Shown here: piece by piece, positions 42,401 through 49,452 of the stretch
Layout: each line of letters starts with the position of its first letter
Numbering within the stretch: position 1 is the first letter of the stretch
Source: an uncultured Eubacteriales bacterium
GTDB lineage: Bacteria > Bacillota > Clostridia > Oscillospirales > CAG-382
Direction: 5' to 3'
Length of the DNA stretch: 64,000 bases
Assembly: GCA_934444645.1 (NCBI GenBank)
Contig: CAKSCV010000010.1
Location: 20,886 to 84,885, forward strand
The notes under the pieces: model-generated
Databases searched by the model: none
The model's input: the letters and a program-made list of their open reading frames with translations, nothing else
What the model was told of the DNA's origin: nothing
Made by a program: the position numbers and the translations under genes

Positions 42401-43383
42401 CGGTGGATTCGGGTAATTTTCTTGCATGCCTTATCGTTGTTGCCGAAGGCATAAAAAACTATGTCGCAGAAGAAGTAAGGCTGTTGGACATCGTGACGCG
42501 AACAAAAAAACTGATCTGTGCAACCGATTTGAAGGTGATCTATAATTCCGACCGCAAGTTGTTTGTTTTGGGCTTAACGTTTGATGCGGACGGACAAGCA
42601 TCACAAACGAGCTATGCCTTCGATATGCTCATGAGCGAAGCAAGAACCCTCAGCTATATCGCTGCGGCAAGACGTGCTGTTCCGTCACAGCATTGGGCGG
42701 CACTCGCCCGGCCGCTTATCGGCTGCGGCGACCGTGTGGGCGTTGCCTCTTGGACGGGAACAGCGTTTGAATATTTTATGCCTTCGCTGTTTCTTCCGAC
42801 CGTTCGTTCCTCTTTACAGTATGAGGCATTGCGATTTGCTTTTTATGCACAGCGCAGCCGCTTTGCCGTGCTTGAAAACGGACAGAAGGCATGGGGAATT
42901 TCCGAAAGCGGTTATTATGTGTTTGACAGCGGCAAAAACTACGGCTATCGCGCCTTCGGTATCCCGATGCTCGGTTATAAACGCGGTTTGGAAAAAGATT
43001 TGGTTATTGCTCCCTATGCGGCATTTTTAATGTTGACCATGAACACAGCACTGCCGCTTGACGATTTGGCACACATAAAAAATGGCGGTGTGTACGGCAA
43101 GTACGGTTTTTATGAGGCGATAGACTTTACACCGGAACGAACCGAAAACGGCAAGGGAAAGGTCGTCAAAAGCTATATGGCGCACCACGTCGGCATGAGC
43201 CTTATGGCGGCGGCAAACGCACTTTTTGACGACTGTATGGTTCGGCGTTTTATGAGTGATCCGCATATGCGGTGTGCAGCGGAGCTGTTGGAAGAAAAGA
43301 TACCCGTGGATGCGGCCGTGCGCCGTGTCCGTCCGAAGCCGCACAAGCAGAAAAGCACGAGTGTTCACAGCCGCGCAAAATAG
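39499..43383 (+). CDS. Cyclic beta-1,2-glucan synthase-like protein lacking the phosphorylase domain
   Basis: A 1294-residue membrane protein related to cyclic beta-glucan synthases (NdvB/Cgs). A helical N-terminal part is followed by hydrophobic segments (about 275-330), a GT84-type glycosyltransferase core with VITLDADTNLP (near 484) and FAEDSVLSHDILEG, more membrane spans (about 680-880), and a C-terminal glycoamylase-like domain (about 877-1260: RTSPTNIGLYLASVLAARDFG, LFNWYHTQTL, VKSYMAHHVGMSLMAAAN). Full-length enzymes are about 2800 residues and end in a GH94 phosphorylase, absent here. I chose GTG 39499 because the frame upstream runs back through the perR promoter and start. A role in surface glucan synthesis is likely. 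Confidence 0.75.
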   Translation: MSTEQFKHYRNEKETVKTLLRDYPAHGKISAKSLKHLLRESKSLFFQAKRAADTLDFSGKPLPKGYEWVADNAYVLTEKFAMLPAEFNFHKNLQCEIQTVDPLPRYYLVFLKYTEFLERNGFVFDDTALDAFFSALFSDETDCPCYKDLYSFPLLFKSAVVCRIATVCRNLTADNLSQEKAGEKLCFYFSVLRKLDDYSFEKSFSYSETERYLAADPSGFYPKMTDSTKHRYRKQVMTFAAKAGISESAFVRSLYEKARNGENERMCHIGAYLFRPESRRYGYGYFTLLGLFTLGITMGLCRYSLWAIFLLFPVWEVVKTILDRVFARCMPVNELPRLQIDELSDCEGVLTVITTLLIGEKNDEAHFRRLENAYLSCGMKNTCFAILGDYGDAAHESTAADERILAFAAERILALNEKYGKHFYLFLRPRSYCRTQKAFIGYERKRGAVMQLVHFLKTGENAFLPNAAAMPYETAQNIRFVITLDADTNLPLDAVKDLVGTMLHPLNRPVIDRERHCVTQGYGILQPRVAPELAAAQKTPFSRIMCGVGGMEIYSFAGYDFYQSLFENANFCGKGILDVNAFEETINRPSVSFAEDSVLSHDILEGERLRTALVSIPTVTDGFPKNLLSYFRRHHRWVRGDVQNLVYLRKTFRNSLGQEVKNPFSRLTKFKLFDNVRRESVPIFTLAVLLVCGTLEHRTALLLSFFSLLYLLLPVFADAIRLIRTWSFSCAARRFFSKGVYAGIWQSFLRFLLGISALPKNAFVTLDAMLRAFWRMTVSRKNMLEWVTAAQSDAQSDNGLLSYVQKNLTGAALGVLLFVFAPCGGLKVIGLMWFFFPATAYFCGRETRPPERKALSEKQKNTLRSYAADLWNMYVNTVTPEDHFLPPDNLQLEPVLKIAHRTSPTNIGLYLASVLAARDFGFIDSGELYRRLSETLASIEQMEKYHGHLFNWYHTQTLAVLEDRYVSAVDSGNFLACLIVVAEGIKNYVAEEVRLLDIVTRTKKLICATDLKVIYNSDRKLFVLGLTFDADGQASQTSYAFDMLMSEARTLSYIAAARRAVPSQHWAALARPLIGCGDRVGVASWTGTAFEYFMPSLFLPTVRSSLQYEALRFAFYAQRSRFAVLENGQKAWGISESGYYVFDSGKNYGYRAFGIPMLGYKRGLEKDLVIAPYAAFLMLTMNTALPLDDLAHIKNGGVYGKYGFYEAIDFTPERTENGKGKVVKSYMAHHVGMSLMAAANALFDDCMVRRFMSDPHMRCAAELLEEKIPVDAAVRRVRPKPHKQKSTSVHSRAK

Positions 43384-43389
43384 CAGAGC

Positions 43390-43422
43390 CGGAGCTGAGC
43401 TGTCAAGCGGCTCCGTTTCTTT
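43390..43422 (+). terminator. Terminator after the glucan-synthase-like gene
   Basis: Stem CGGAGCTG (43390-43397) with 43408-43415 (one T-G pair), followed by TTTCTTTT. Confidence 0.65.
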
Positions 43423-43518
43423 TCATATATATTGTTAAATAAAATGGCAAAAAATGAAAACTTTTGAGATAACTGCTTGTTTTCACAGTAATTTAAAAAA
43501 TAGTTCGACCAAAAGCGG

Positions 43519-43547
43519 TTTAATTTTTGTCTATTCTGCCCTATAAT
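43519..43547 (+). promoter_or_regulatory. Probable promoter of the TIM-barrel gene
   Basis: TATAAT at 43542-43547 with a poor -35 (TTTAAT at 43519-43524) 17 bp away. Confidence 0.5.
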
Positions 43548-43574
43548 GATTTAAAAAAGTGGGGGAGGAGTTAT

Positions 43575-44252
43575 ATGGCAAAGCAATTGCCGTCGCCGAT
43601 TGACGGAAATTTACGCAAGTTCCAGCTTCGTGTTCCGGAAGTGATCCGAAAATGCAGCGGTATCGTGGTTTTCGGCAAACGCATTAAATCACTTGTGTTT
43701 TCGACGGATTTGTGTATCATCAAAAATGTAAATGCCGATGCTGTTATTGCGGTTTATCCGTTCACGCCGCAGCCGGTGATCACGCAGGCCTTGCTAATGG
43801 CGGCAGATATTCCCGTGTTTGCCGGAGTCGGCGGCGGCCTTACCGGCGGACAGCGCGTAGTAAACCTTGCCATGTTTGCCGAAATGCAGGGTGCGACCGG
43901 CGTTGTGGTCAACGCACCGACCCTTAACACGGTTTTGAGCGAAGTGACCGCAACCATCGACATTCCCACCATTGTTACCGTTGTACGGGAAGATGAAGAT
44001 ATCCGTGCGCGCATTGAAGCCGGAGCTTCCATCTTAAACGTTTCTGCCGCTTCCGCAACGCCGGAGGTTGTGCGCAAGATAAAAACACTGTATCCGAAAA
44101 TTCCGGTTATCGCCACCGGCGGACCGACTGATGAGAGCATTCTCGAAACCATCCACGCCGGAGCCAATGCCATTACCTGGACACCGCCGTCCAACGGCGA
44201 GATTTTTAAGGAAATCATGACGGCATATCGCGAAAACCGCGAGCATCCGTGA
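43575..44252 (+). CDS. TIM-barrel protein of unknown function (hydrolase-family annotation type)
   Basis: A 225-residue soluble protein with a repeating beta-alpha pattern: ADAVIAVYPFTPQP, PVFAGVGGGLTGGQR, GATGVVVNAPT, DIPTIVTVV, GASILNVSAA, IPVIATGGPTDES, GANAITWTPPS. The last two, a Gly-rich turn after strands 7 and 8, resemble the phosphate-binding site of TIM-barrel enzymes acting on phosphorylated substrates. I recognise similar clostridial proteins labelled only hydrolase; no reaction is known to me. ATG 43575 has a strong GGAGGAG; the frame upstream to 43527 overlaps the promoter. It is followed 48 bp later by the triple-domain fusion gene, probably in one operon. Confidence 0.6.
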   Translation: MAKQLPSPIDGNLRKFQLRVPEVIRKCSGIVVFGKRIKSLVFSTDLCIIKNVNADAVIAVYPFTPQPVITQALLMAADIPVFAGVGGGLTGGQRVVNLAMFAEMQGATGVVVNAPTLNTVLSEVTATIDIPTIVTVVREDEDIRARIEAGASILNVSAASATPEVVRKIKTLYPKIPVIATGGPTDESILETIHAGANAITWTPPSNGEIFKEIMTAYRENREHP

Positions 44253-44258
44253 TTTTGT

Positions 44259-44288
44259 GAATTCGACAGAGCTCAATTTTTCGAATTC
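44259..44288 (+). repeat. Hairpin abutting the ribosome site of the fusion gene
   Basis: Arms GAATTCGA (44259-44266) and TCGAATTC (44281-44288), perfect, ending one base before the GGAGGA ribosome site of the gene starting at 44301. It could tune translation. Confidence 0.55.
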
Positions 44289-44300
44289 CGGAGGAACATC

Positions 44301-46439
44301 ATGAAAATTTGTTTTCTATGCGATTTGCATTTGGGCTATAACAAAACAGCCGTACAGTACGAAGCGTTCGACTATGCACTTGCCGATATCCGGCGCAAAC
44401 AGCCGGAGCTTGTGATTTGTGCCGGCGATATTACCTCCGACGGCAATGTATTTGCCGCCAAACGCTTTGCCAAAAAAATGGAATCGCTCGGAATCCCGTA
44501 TATGACACTGCTCGGGAATTCCGATTACCGCACGGAGAAGAACATTCCGATTCTTCAAACGCTTCTCACACCGCCGGTAAAATCCTTTGAATCGTTCACC
44601 GTTTTTGTCGTGAACGATGCCTCCGGCCGCATTGACGACGCTTCGTATGCACGCATCGAAAAGGCCGGAAAAGGGGATATCGTCGTCATGCACCATCCTG
44701 TTAACAGCCTTGCCGAAAGTGAGCGCGCACGGTTTAAGACGTGGCGGAACAGCCATCCGGAAACGCTTGTGTTTTTCGGTCATCTCCATAAAAGCGGCGT
44801 TTCCGGCAACGATTATTCCTTGCCGACGCTCGATCCGGACAAATCCGTCGGCGAAAATCCGTGCATTACTTATTTTGATACCGAAACACGCTCACTTGAA
44901 AAAGTCTATTATTTTTGCCCGATGCCTTCGGATCTTCCGAAATATATCGGTATTTCCTGCTTTGATCCCATACAGGATGTGGATTTTGCCGCACAAAACG
45001 GCTTGCGCTGCATCGAATTGCGTCCCAATTGCTTAGAGGTTCCAAAAGAGGAGCTGCTTTCGCACATTTCGGCTTGGCGGAAAAACGGCGGCGTAAATTT
45101 GTCGCTTCACGCACCCGAGGTCGGCTTTTCGGGCGGCTTGACGGCTGATACCGAAAAATGGGATAAGTTTGTCGAAACGGCCCTGTATTTGGGTGCCGAT
45201 CGCGTCACATTGCACGTGCCGCAGGCTTCTTTTGAAGCCATCCGCAAGAACGGCGAAGCCATGGAGCAGATCCTTGATTTTCTCTCACGCCGCTTTGCTA
45301 TGCTTCCGAATAAATGTGTTGTCGGCGTGGAAAATATGCACATGACTGCCAGAGAACGCCCGGATTTCAATCGTCGATTCGGCTATTTGCCGGAGGAATG
45401 CGTGTTCTTTATGAAACGCCTGCAAGAGAGATGTCCGCGTGTCATCGGTTTGAACTTAGATATCGGCCACGCCCGGAACAATCCGCCGTTTCACGAAAAA
45501 TATCCGCTCGGCACGTGGTATGCCGAAACCGGCCGCTTCGCCGTCGGCTATCACATTCACCAAGTGCTTCGCACCGAAAACGGGCTTGAAAACCAAGCAC
45601 CGTTTACCGAGGTATACGGAGAACTGATTTCACTCGCTTCATTCTTCCGGTGTTGGAGTACCGGAGTGCTTGCCAAAGCTCCGGTGATTTTCGAGATTCG
45701 CGGCCATGCCGCCTATGTTCCGTCGGTGCGTATGATCGAAAAGGAAAGCGGTCGCAGAGTCGCCGATCTGCACACGCATACGCTTTATTCCGCCTGCGGA
45801 ATCGATCGGCCGGAAAAGGTTATTTCCACGGCAATCGAATACGGTGTGCGGCTTCTCGGCATTACCGACCACAGTTACGGCATCGGCGAACGCAAAGCCG
45901 TCTATATCAAAAAGATCCGCGAGCTTGCACCCAAGTACAGCGACCGAATCAAGGTGTTGTGCGGCATCGAAATTCCGTCAGATCCGAAGCTGTACGACAT
46001 TGTCAAATCGGACGAAATCGCCGAATGCGATTATGCGCTCATCGAGCATATCGGAAACAAGGGCAGTCTTGCCTATGATGACCCGATTGGCTTCTGCAAA
46101 AAGATGAAGATCCGCTGCGGCATTGCGCATACGGATTTGTTTGCGTACTGTGCCGAACGCGGTCTTGACCCACGGGTGTTCTTTTCTCAGCTTGCCCGTG
46201 CCGGCATCTTCTGGGAAATGAACATGGCGTATGACAGCATCCACCATTTTAGAAAGCACACATATGTCGACGATTTTATGGCGGATGAACAGAAGCAAAA
46301 AATCGTGCTTGAATCAGGTTTGCACATTGCTGTCGGCTCGGATTGTCACCGTAAGGAAGAATATCCGGCGGCGCGGCTTTATCAAATGACGGATTTCCTC
46401 CTCGAAAAGGGAATCCCCACTGCGGATGCTTATTTTTAA
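44301..46439 (+). CDS. Three-domain fusion: calcineurin-like metallophosphoesterase, xylose-isomerase-like TIM barrel, PHP phosphoesterase
   Basis: A 712-residue cytoplasmic protein joining three metal-dependent domains. About 1-205 is a metallophosphoesterase: Asp8 and His10 in CDLHLG, AGDITSDG, LLGNSD (usual GNHD), MHHP, FGHLH. About 208-480 is an AP endonuclease 2/xylose isomerase-like barrel: GLRCIELRPN, SLHAPEV, VGVENMHM, GLNLDIGHARN, HIHQVL. About 485-712 is a PHP domain: DLHTHTLYSACG, GITDHSYG, CGIEIPS, IEHIG, GIAHTDLF, GSDCHR. Motifs are largely intact in all three, suggesting all may be active, perhaps in sequence on a phosphorylated sugar or nucleotide. I know no characterised enzyme with this order. 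GGAGGA precedes the ATG by 5 bases. The upstream TIM barrel gene is a likely operon partner. Confidence 0.8.
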   Translation: MKICFLCDLHLGYNKTAVQYEAFDYALADIRRKQPELVICAGDITSDGNVFAAKRFAKKMESLGIPYMTLLGNSDYRTEKNIPILQTLLTPPVKSFESFTVFVVNDASGRIDDASYARIEKAGKGDIVVMHHPVNSLAESERARFKTWRNSHPETLVFFGHLHKSGVSGNDYSLPTLDPDKSVGENPCITYFDTETRSLEKVYYFCPMPSDLPKYIGISCFDPIQDVDFAAQNGLRCIELRPNCLEVPKEELLSHISAWRKNGGVNLSLHAPEVGFSGGLTADTEKWDKFVETALYLGADRVTLHVPQASFEAIRKNGEAMEQILDFLSRRFAMLPNKCVVGVENMHMTARERPDFNRRFGYLPEECVFFMKRLQERCPRVIGLNLDIGHARNNPPFHEKYPLGTWYAETGRFAVGYHIHQVLRTENGLENQAPFTEVYGELISLASFFRCWSTGVLAKAPVIFEIRGHAAYVPSVRMIEKESGRRVADLHTHTLYSACGIDRPEKVISTAIEYGVRLLGITDHSYGIGERKAVYIKKIRELAPKYSDRIKVLCGIEIPSDPKLYDIVKSDEIAECDYALIEHIGNKGSLAYDDPIGFCKKMKIRCGIAHTDLFAYCAERGLDPRVFFSQLARAGIFWEMNMAYDSIHHFRKHTYVDDFMADEQKQKIVLESGLHIAVGSDCHRKEEYPAARLYQMTDFLLEKGIPTADAYF

Positions 46440-46502
46440 CCGGTTTTTTTCGAAATCTGTTCAAACGGCAGGGAGTTTTCTCTTTGCCGTTTATTTTCGG
46501 TC

Positions 46503-46531
46503 TTGACTGTTTCAGCAAAATGTGCTATTAT
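46503..46531 (+). promoter_or_regulatory. Promoter of the exonuclease-cca genes
   Basis: TTGACT (46503-46508), 17 bp, TATTAT (46526-46531), with TG one base before the -10. Confidence 0.8.
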
Positions 46532-46558
46532 TATAGTATATTTCTTTCGAGGTCACGT

Positions 46559-47572
46559 ATGAACTATATTATTTTGGATATGGAATGGAATCAACCGATA
46601 CCCGGCGTTCGGTTGGATTATAAGAACGATCGCTGTCTTTCCAATGAAATCATTCAGATCGGCGCAGTCAAAATGGATGAGGCGATGCAAATCAACGATA
46701 CGTTCGAAATCAATATTAAGCCGCAAAAATTAAAGCATATCAACTATAATGTCCGCAAATTGACCGGCATCGACGATGCATTGCTTGCCAATGCAAGCGA
46801 TCTTGCCTCCGCCATTACTGAGTTTCGCAGGTGGTGCGGCACGGATTTTGTTTTCCTGACATGGGGCTATGACGATATCGGCGTTTTGGGCACCAACCTT
46901 TCGTATTTCGAACTTCCGACCGATTGGCTCCCGAGCTTTTATAATCTTCAAATGATTTTCTGCGCACAAACGGAAAATCTTAATAAACAGTATTCGCTTG
47001 CCTATGCGGCCGAGCATTTCGGCATTGCACTCGACAAGCCCTTTCATGATGCCTTAACCGACGCTTACTATACGGCGCTTGTCTGCGCTTCCTTGGATTT
47101 GAAGAAAGGCATTCAATCGTACCGCGCCATGGTATTTAAGGACAATACCATTCCGGAACACATGAAAAATATCCGCTATAAACGCAACTACCGACCGGTC
47201 GCCGGATACGATGCTTTGCTCAAGCAAACCAAAATCGCGTGTCCGGAGTGTCCGGATTGCGGTAAAGCCTTGCAACATCCGGAAACATCCAAAAACGGCT
47301 TATTCAACCTCTTGACCATCGGTGATTGTCCCGAACACGGAGGCTTTGCGGAATCCGTCAAGATCCATAAAACGCCGGAGGAAACCTATTGCGCCACCGA
47401 AATGGTTTTTGCACTGGATCGCTATAATCGCCCGTATTTTATGAATAAGGTGCAGAAAATGCGTTCTTCCGACGAACGTCGGCGCAAACGTGCCGCGCAT
47501 TCACAAGGCAAAAAGCCGGAAAAAGCGTCGGTTGCTGCAGCCGGCAGCGGTTCGTGCCGCAAGCACATATGA
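46559..47572 (+). CDS. DEDDh 3'-5' exonuclease (DnaQ-like / KapD-like) with C-terminal zinc-ribbon-like part
   Basis: A 337-residue protein. The first 180 residues are an RNase T/DnaQ-type exonuclease: ILDMEWNQ (Asp-x-Glu), FLTWGYDDIG and the late HDALTDAYYTA supply DEDDh residues. The family includes KapD/ERI-1-like exoribonucleases, so RNA 3' trimming is plausible. The C-terminal region carries CPECPDCGKALQHP and GDCPEHGG, which look zinc-binding, then a basic Ala/Lys-rich tail. ATG 46559 has GAGG 7 bases upstream; the longer frame from 46484 covers the promoter. It overlaps the CCA-adding enzyme gene by 4 bp, which fits a role in RNA 3'-end maturation (inference). Confidence 0.82.
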   Translation: MNYIILDMEWNQPIPGVRLDYKNDRCLSNEIIQIGAVKMDEAMQINDTFEINIKPQKLKHINYNVRKLTGIDDALLANASDLASAITEFRRWCGTDFVFLTWGYDDIGVLGTNLSYFELPTDWLPSFYNLQMIFCAQTENLNKQYSLAYAAEHFGIALDKPFHDALTDAYYTALVCASLDLKKGIQSYRAMVFKDNTIPEHMKNIRYKRNYRPVAGYDALLKQTKIACPECPDCGKALQHPETSKNGLFNLLTIGDCPEHGGFAESVKIHKTPEETYCATEMVFALDRYNRPYFMNKVQKMRSSDERRRKRAAHSQGKKPEKASVAAAGSGSCRKHI

Positions 47573-48804
47573 TAAAGATGAATTTGCCTCTTCCGACCTA
47601 TGTACAAGAGGTGCTTGGCCTTTTGCAAAATGCCGGACATGAAGCGTATCTTGTCGGCGGCACAGTGCGCGACGCAGTCATGGGGCTTGTTCCGCATGAT
47701 TACGATATTACAACAAGCGCCTTGCCGGGGGAGACCAAAACGCTTTTTGAAGAACACGCCTATCGGGTTATCGATACCGGCCTAAAACACGGAACGGTAA
47801 CGGTCATGTGCGGAAAAGAGCCGATTGAGATTACCGCATTTCGCATTGATGGAATCTATACCGACGCAAGGCACCCGGAAAATGTCCGTTTTACGCCCTG
47901 CCTTTCGGAGGATTTGAGCCGCCGCGACTTTACGGTCAACGCACTTGTCTATGCACCGCAAAGCGGCCTTATCGATTTATTCGGCGGTCTTGACGATATT
48001 GCAGGGAAAACGCTGCGGTGTATCGGTGACCCGGAAAAACGCTTTTCCGAAGACGCACTGCGTATTTTGCGTGCGCTGCGCTTTTCGGCAACACTTGATT
48101 TTGCCATTGAACCGCAAACCGCCTTTGCGGCTGTTAAGCTTCGCGGCCTGTTGACACGCATTTCTGCCGAACGCATTACGTCCGAGCTGCTGATCTTGTT
48201 TGAAAAAGGCGCACCGAAACGCATTGCTTCGCTCTTAACCGAATTTCAGCCGATCTTTTTGCAGCTTTTCCCGGAGCTTGCGGCTCTGCCGGAAAAGCAG
48301 TATGCTTCGCTTTGCAAGCTTTCAGCCAACCTTCCGACCGGCAGGGACGCGCCATCATACGAAAATCTTCGCATTTCCTATTTTCTTGCCGCAAACGGCT
48401 GCACAAAAAGATTGCTTTCACGCCTGCGTTTGCCGAATACCTTCCAAAAACGTGTGATTACGCTTGAAGAAGCGCTGCCTGCCGCGGAGCGCGTTCAAAA
48501 CGCGATCGAAGTGCGTAAGCTGCTATATCGGTTCGGACAAACCGCGTGTGAAGATGCTGCCGCTGTATTAAAGACAAGCGGTGTAAACCCGAGGCTTACA
48601 GAGCTTCTAAATAAATGTCTCCAAAACAGCGACTGCGTTTCACTCACGTCTCTTGCCATAAACGGACAAGACTTGGCTCGCCTGGGTTTTACCGGTCCCA
48701 ATGTTGGCGCAGCCTTAAACAAAGCACTGTTTGCTGTCATGGAAGAGACCGTTCCGAACAAACGCGAAGCACTGCTTGCATATCTTCAAAACACCAATTG
48801 TTAA
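47569..48804 (+). CDS. cca: CCA tRNA nucleotidyltransferase / poly(A) polymerase family
   Basis: A 411-residue class II nucleotidyltransferase that adds or repairs the 3' CCA of tRNAs. The head domain has LVGGTVRDAVMG (28-39) and the metal-binding DYDITT (Asp44, Asp46), followed by TVTVMCG, FRIDG, RRDFTVNALVY and DLFGGLDDI; the ERITSELLILF helix follows. The C-terminal helical part binds tRNA. The encoded tRNA in this window already has CCA, so repair is one use. ATG 47569 overlaps the exonuclease stop (ATGA); the in-frame GTG 47554 is less likely. Confidence 0.9.
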   Translation: MIKMNLPLPTYVQEVLGLLQNAGHEAYLVGGTVRDAVMGLVPHDYDITTSALPGETKTLFEEHAYRVIDTGLKHGTVTVMCGKEPIEITAFRIDGIYTDARHPENVRFTPCLSEDLSRRDFTVNALVYAPQSGLIDLFGGLDDIAGKTLRCIGDPEKRFSEDALRILRALRFSATLDFAIEPQTAFAAVKLRGLLTRISAERITSELLILFEKGAPKRIASLLTEFQPIFLQLFPELAALPEKQYASLCKLSANLPTGRDAPSYENLRISYFLAANGCTKRLLSRLRLPNTFQKRVITLEEALPAAERVQNAIEVRKLLYRFGQTACEDAAAVLKTSGVNPRLTELLNKCLQNSDCVSLTSLAINGQDLARLGFTGPNVGAALNKALFAVMEETVPNKREALLAYLQNTNC

Positions 48805-48829
48805 AGCACTGTTTAACAATTGGTGTTTT
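48788..48829 (+). terminator. Terminator of the exonuclease-cca unit
   Basis: Perfect 18-bp stem, 48788-48805 with 48812-48829, ending TTTTT; the cca stop codon lies in the left arm. Confidence 0.92.
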
Positions 48830-48894
48830 TATCGTTTTGTCGAAAATTAAAAGTGATTTTTCGGTGAAATTGTGTGAAAAATCGCAAAAAGTCA

Positions 48895-48922
48895 TTGACA
48901 AAACCGTTCTGGCGCGTATAAT
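48895..48922 (+). promoter_or_regulatory. Promoter of the MarR-ABC exporter operon
   Basis: TTGACA (48895-48900), 16 bp, TATAAT (48917-48922). Confidence 0.92.
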
Positions 48923-48923
48923 A

Positions 48924-48937
48924 ATTAACGTGTTAAT
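48924..48937. promoter_or_regulatory. Candidate MarR operator
   Basis: Perfect inverted repeat ATTAAC-GT-GTTAAT, one base past the -10, over the start site. The position fits autorepression by the MarR-family product of the next gene. Confidence 0.7.
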
Positions 48938-48972
48938 AATTGACTGAATAACAATCGGAAGGGATGATTCAG

Positions 48973-49452
48973 ATGACAAGTGAAAAAAAAGAAACGAGCG
49001 TTTTGCGTTCGTTTATTTTAACGGATCGTATGCATCGCCGTTTATTTGAAAACAAGATGAACGGCATTGGCATTCACCGTAGCCAGCATCGTGTTCTCAT
49101 GTATCTTTTCAGGCATTTGCCGAACGCGCCGTCACAAAAGGAATTGGCAGAGCATTTCGACATCAGTCCGGCGGCGATCGCCGTAACATTGAAAAAACTG
49201 GAAAATGCCGGATATATCACGCGCACTGCTTTGGAAAGCGATAACCGCGTCAATACGGTTGTACCGACCGAAAAGGCCTATGCGATCGCCGAAAAAACGC
49301 GCGAATATTCCGAAGAGCTGGAAAATGTCGTGTTTGCCGATTTTTCCGATGCGGAATTAGATGCTTTTGAAAAGTCGCTTGAAAAAATGCAGCAAGCCAT
49401 GCGGCGCTATGAAGAACGTGCGGCACAAGCGAAAGGAGAATCGCAACCGTGA
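48973..49452 (+). CDS. MarR-family transcriptional regulator
   Basis: A 159-residue winged-helix regulator: helices around RMHRRLFENKMNG, the DNA-reading region PSQKELAEHFDISPAAIAVTLKKLENAGYI, the wing TRTALESDNRVNTVV, then a dimerisation helix. MarR proteins commonly repress exporters until a ligand binds. ATG 48973 has GGAAGGG 9 bases upstream; the in-frame ATG 48964 abuts that site. It overlaps the first ABC exporter gene by 4 bp (GTGA), so regulator and exporter are coupled. Confidence 0.92.
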   Translation: MTSEKKETSVLRSFILTDRMHRRLFENKMNGIGIHRSQHRVLMYLFRHLPNAPSQKELAEHFDISPAAIAVTLKKLENAGYITRTALESDNRVNTVVPTEKAYAIAEKTREYSEELENVVFADFSDAELDAFEKSLEKMQQAMRRYEERAAQAKGESQP

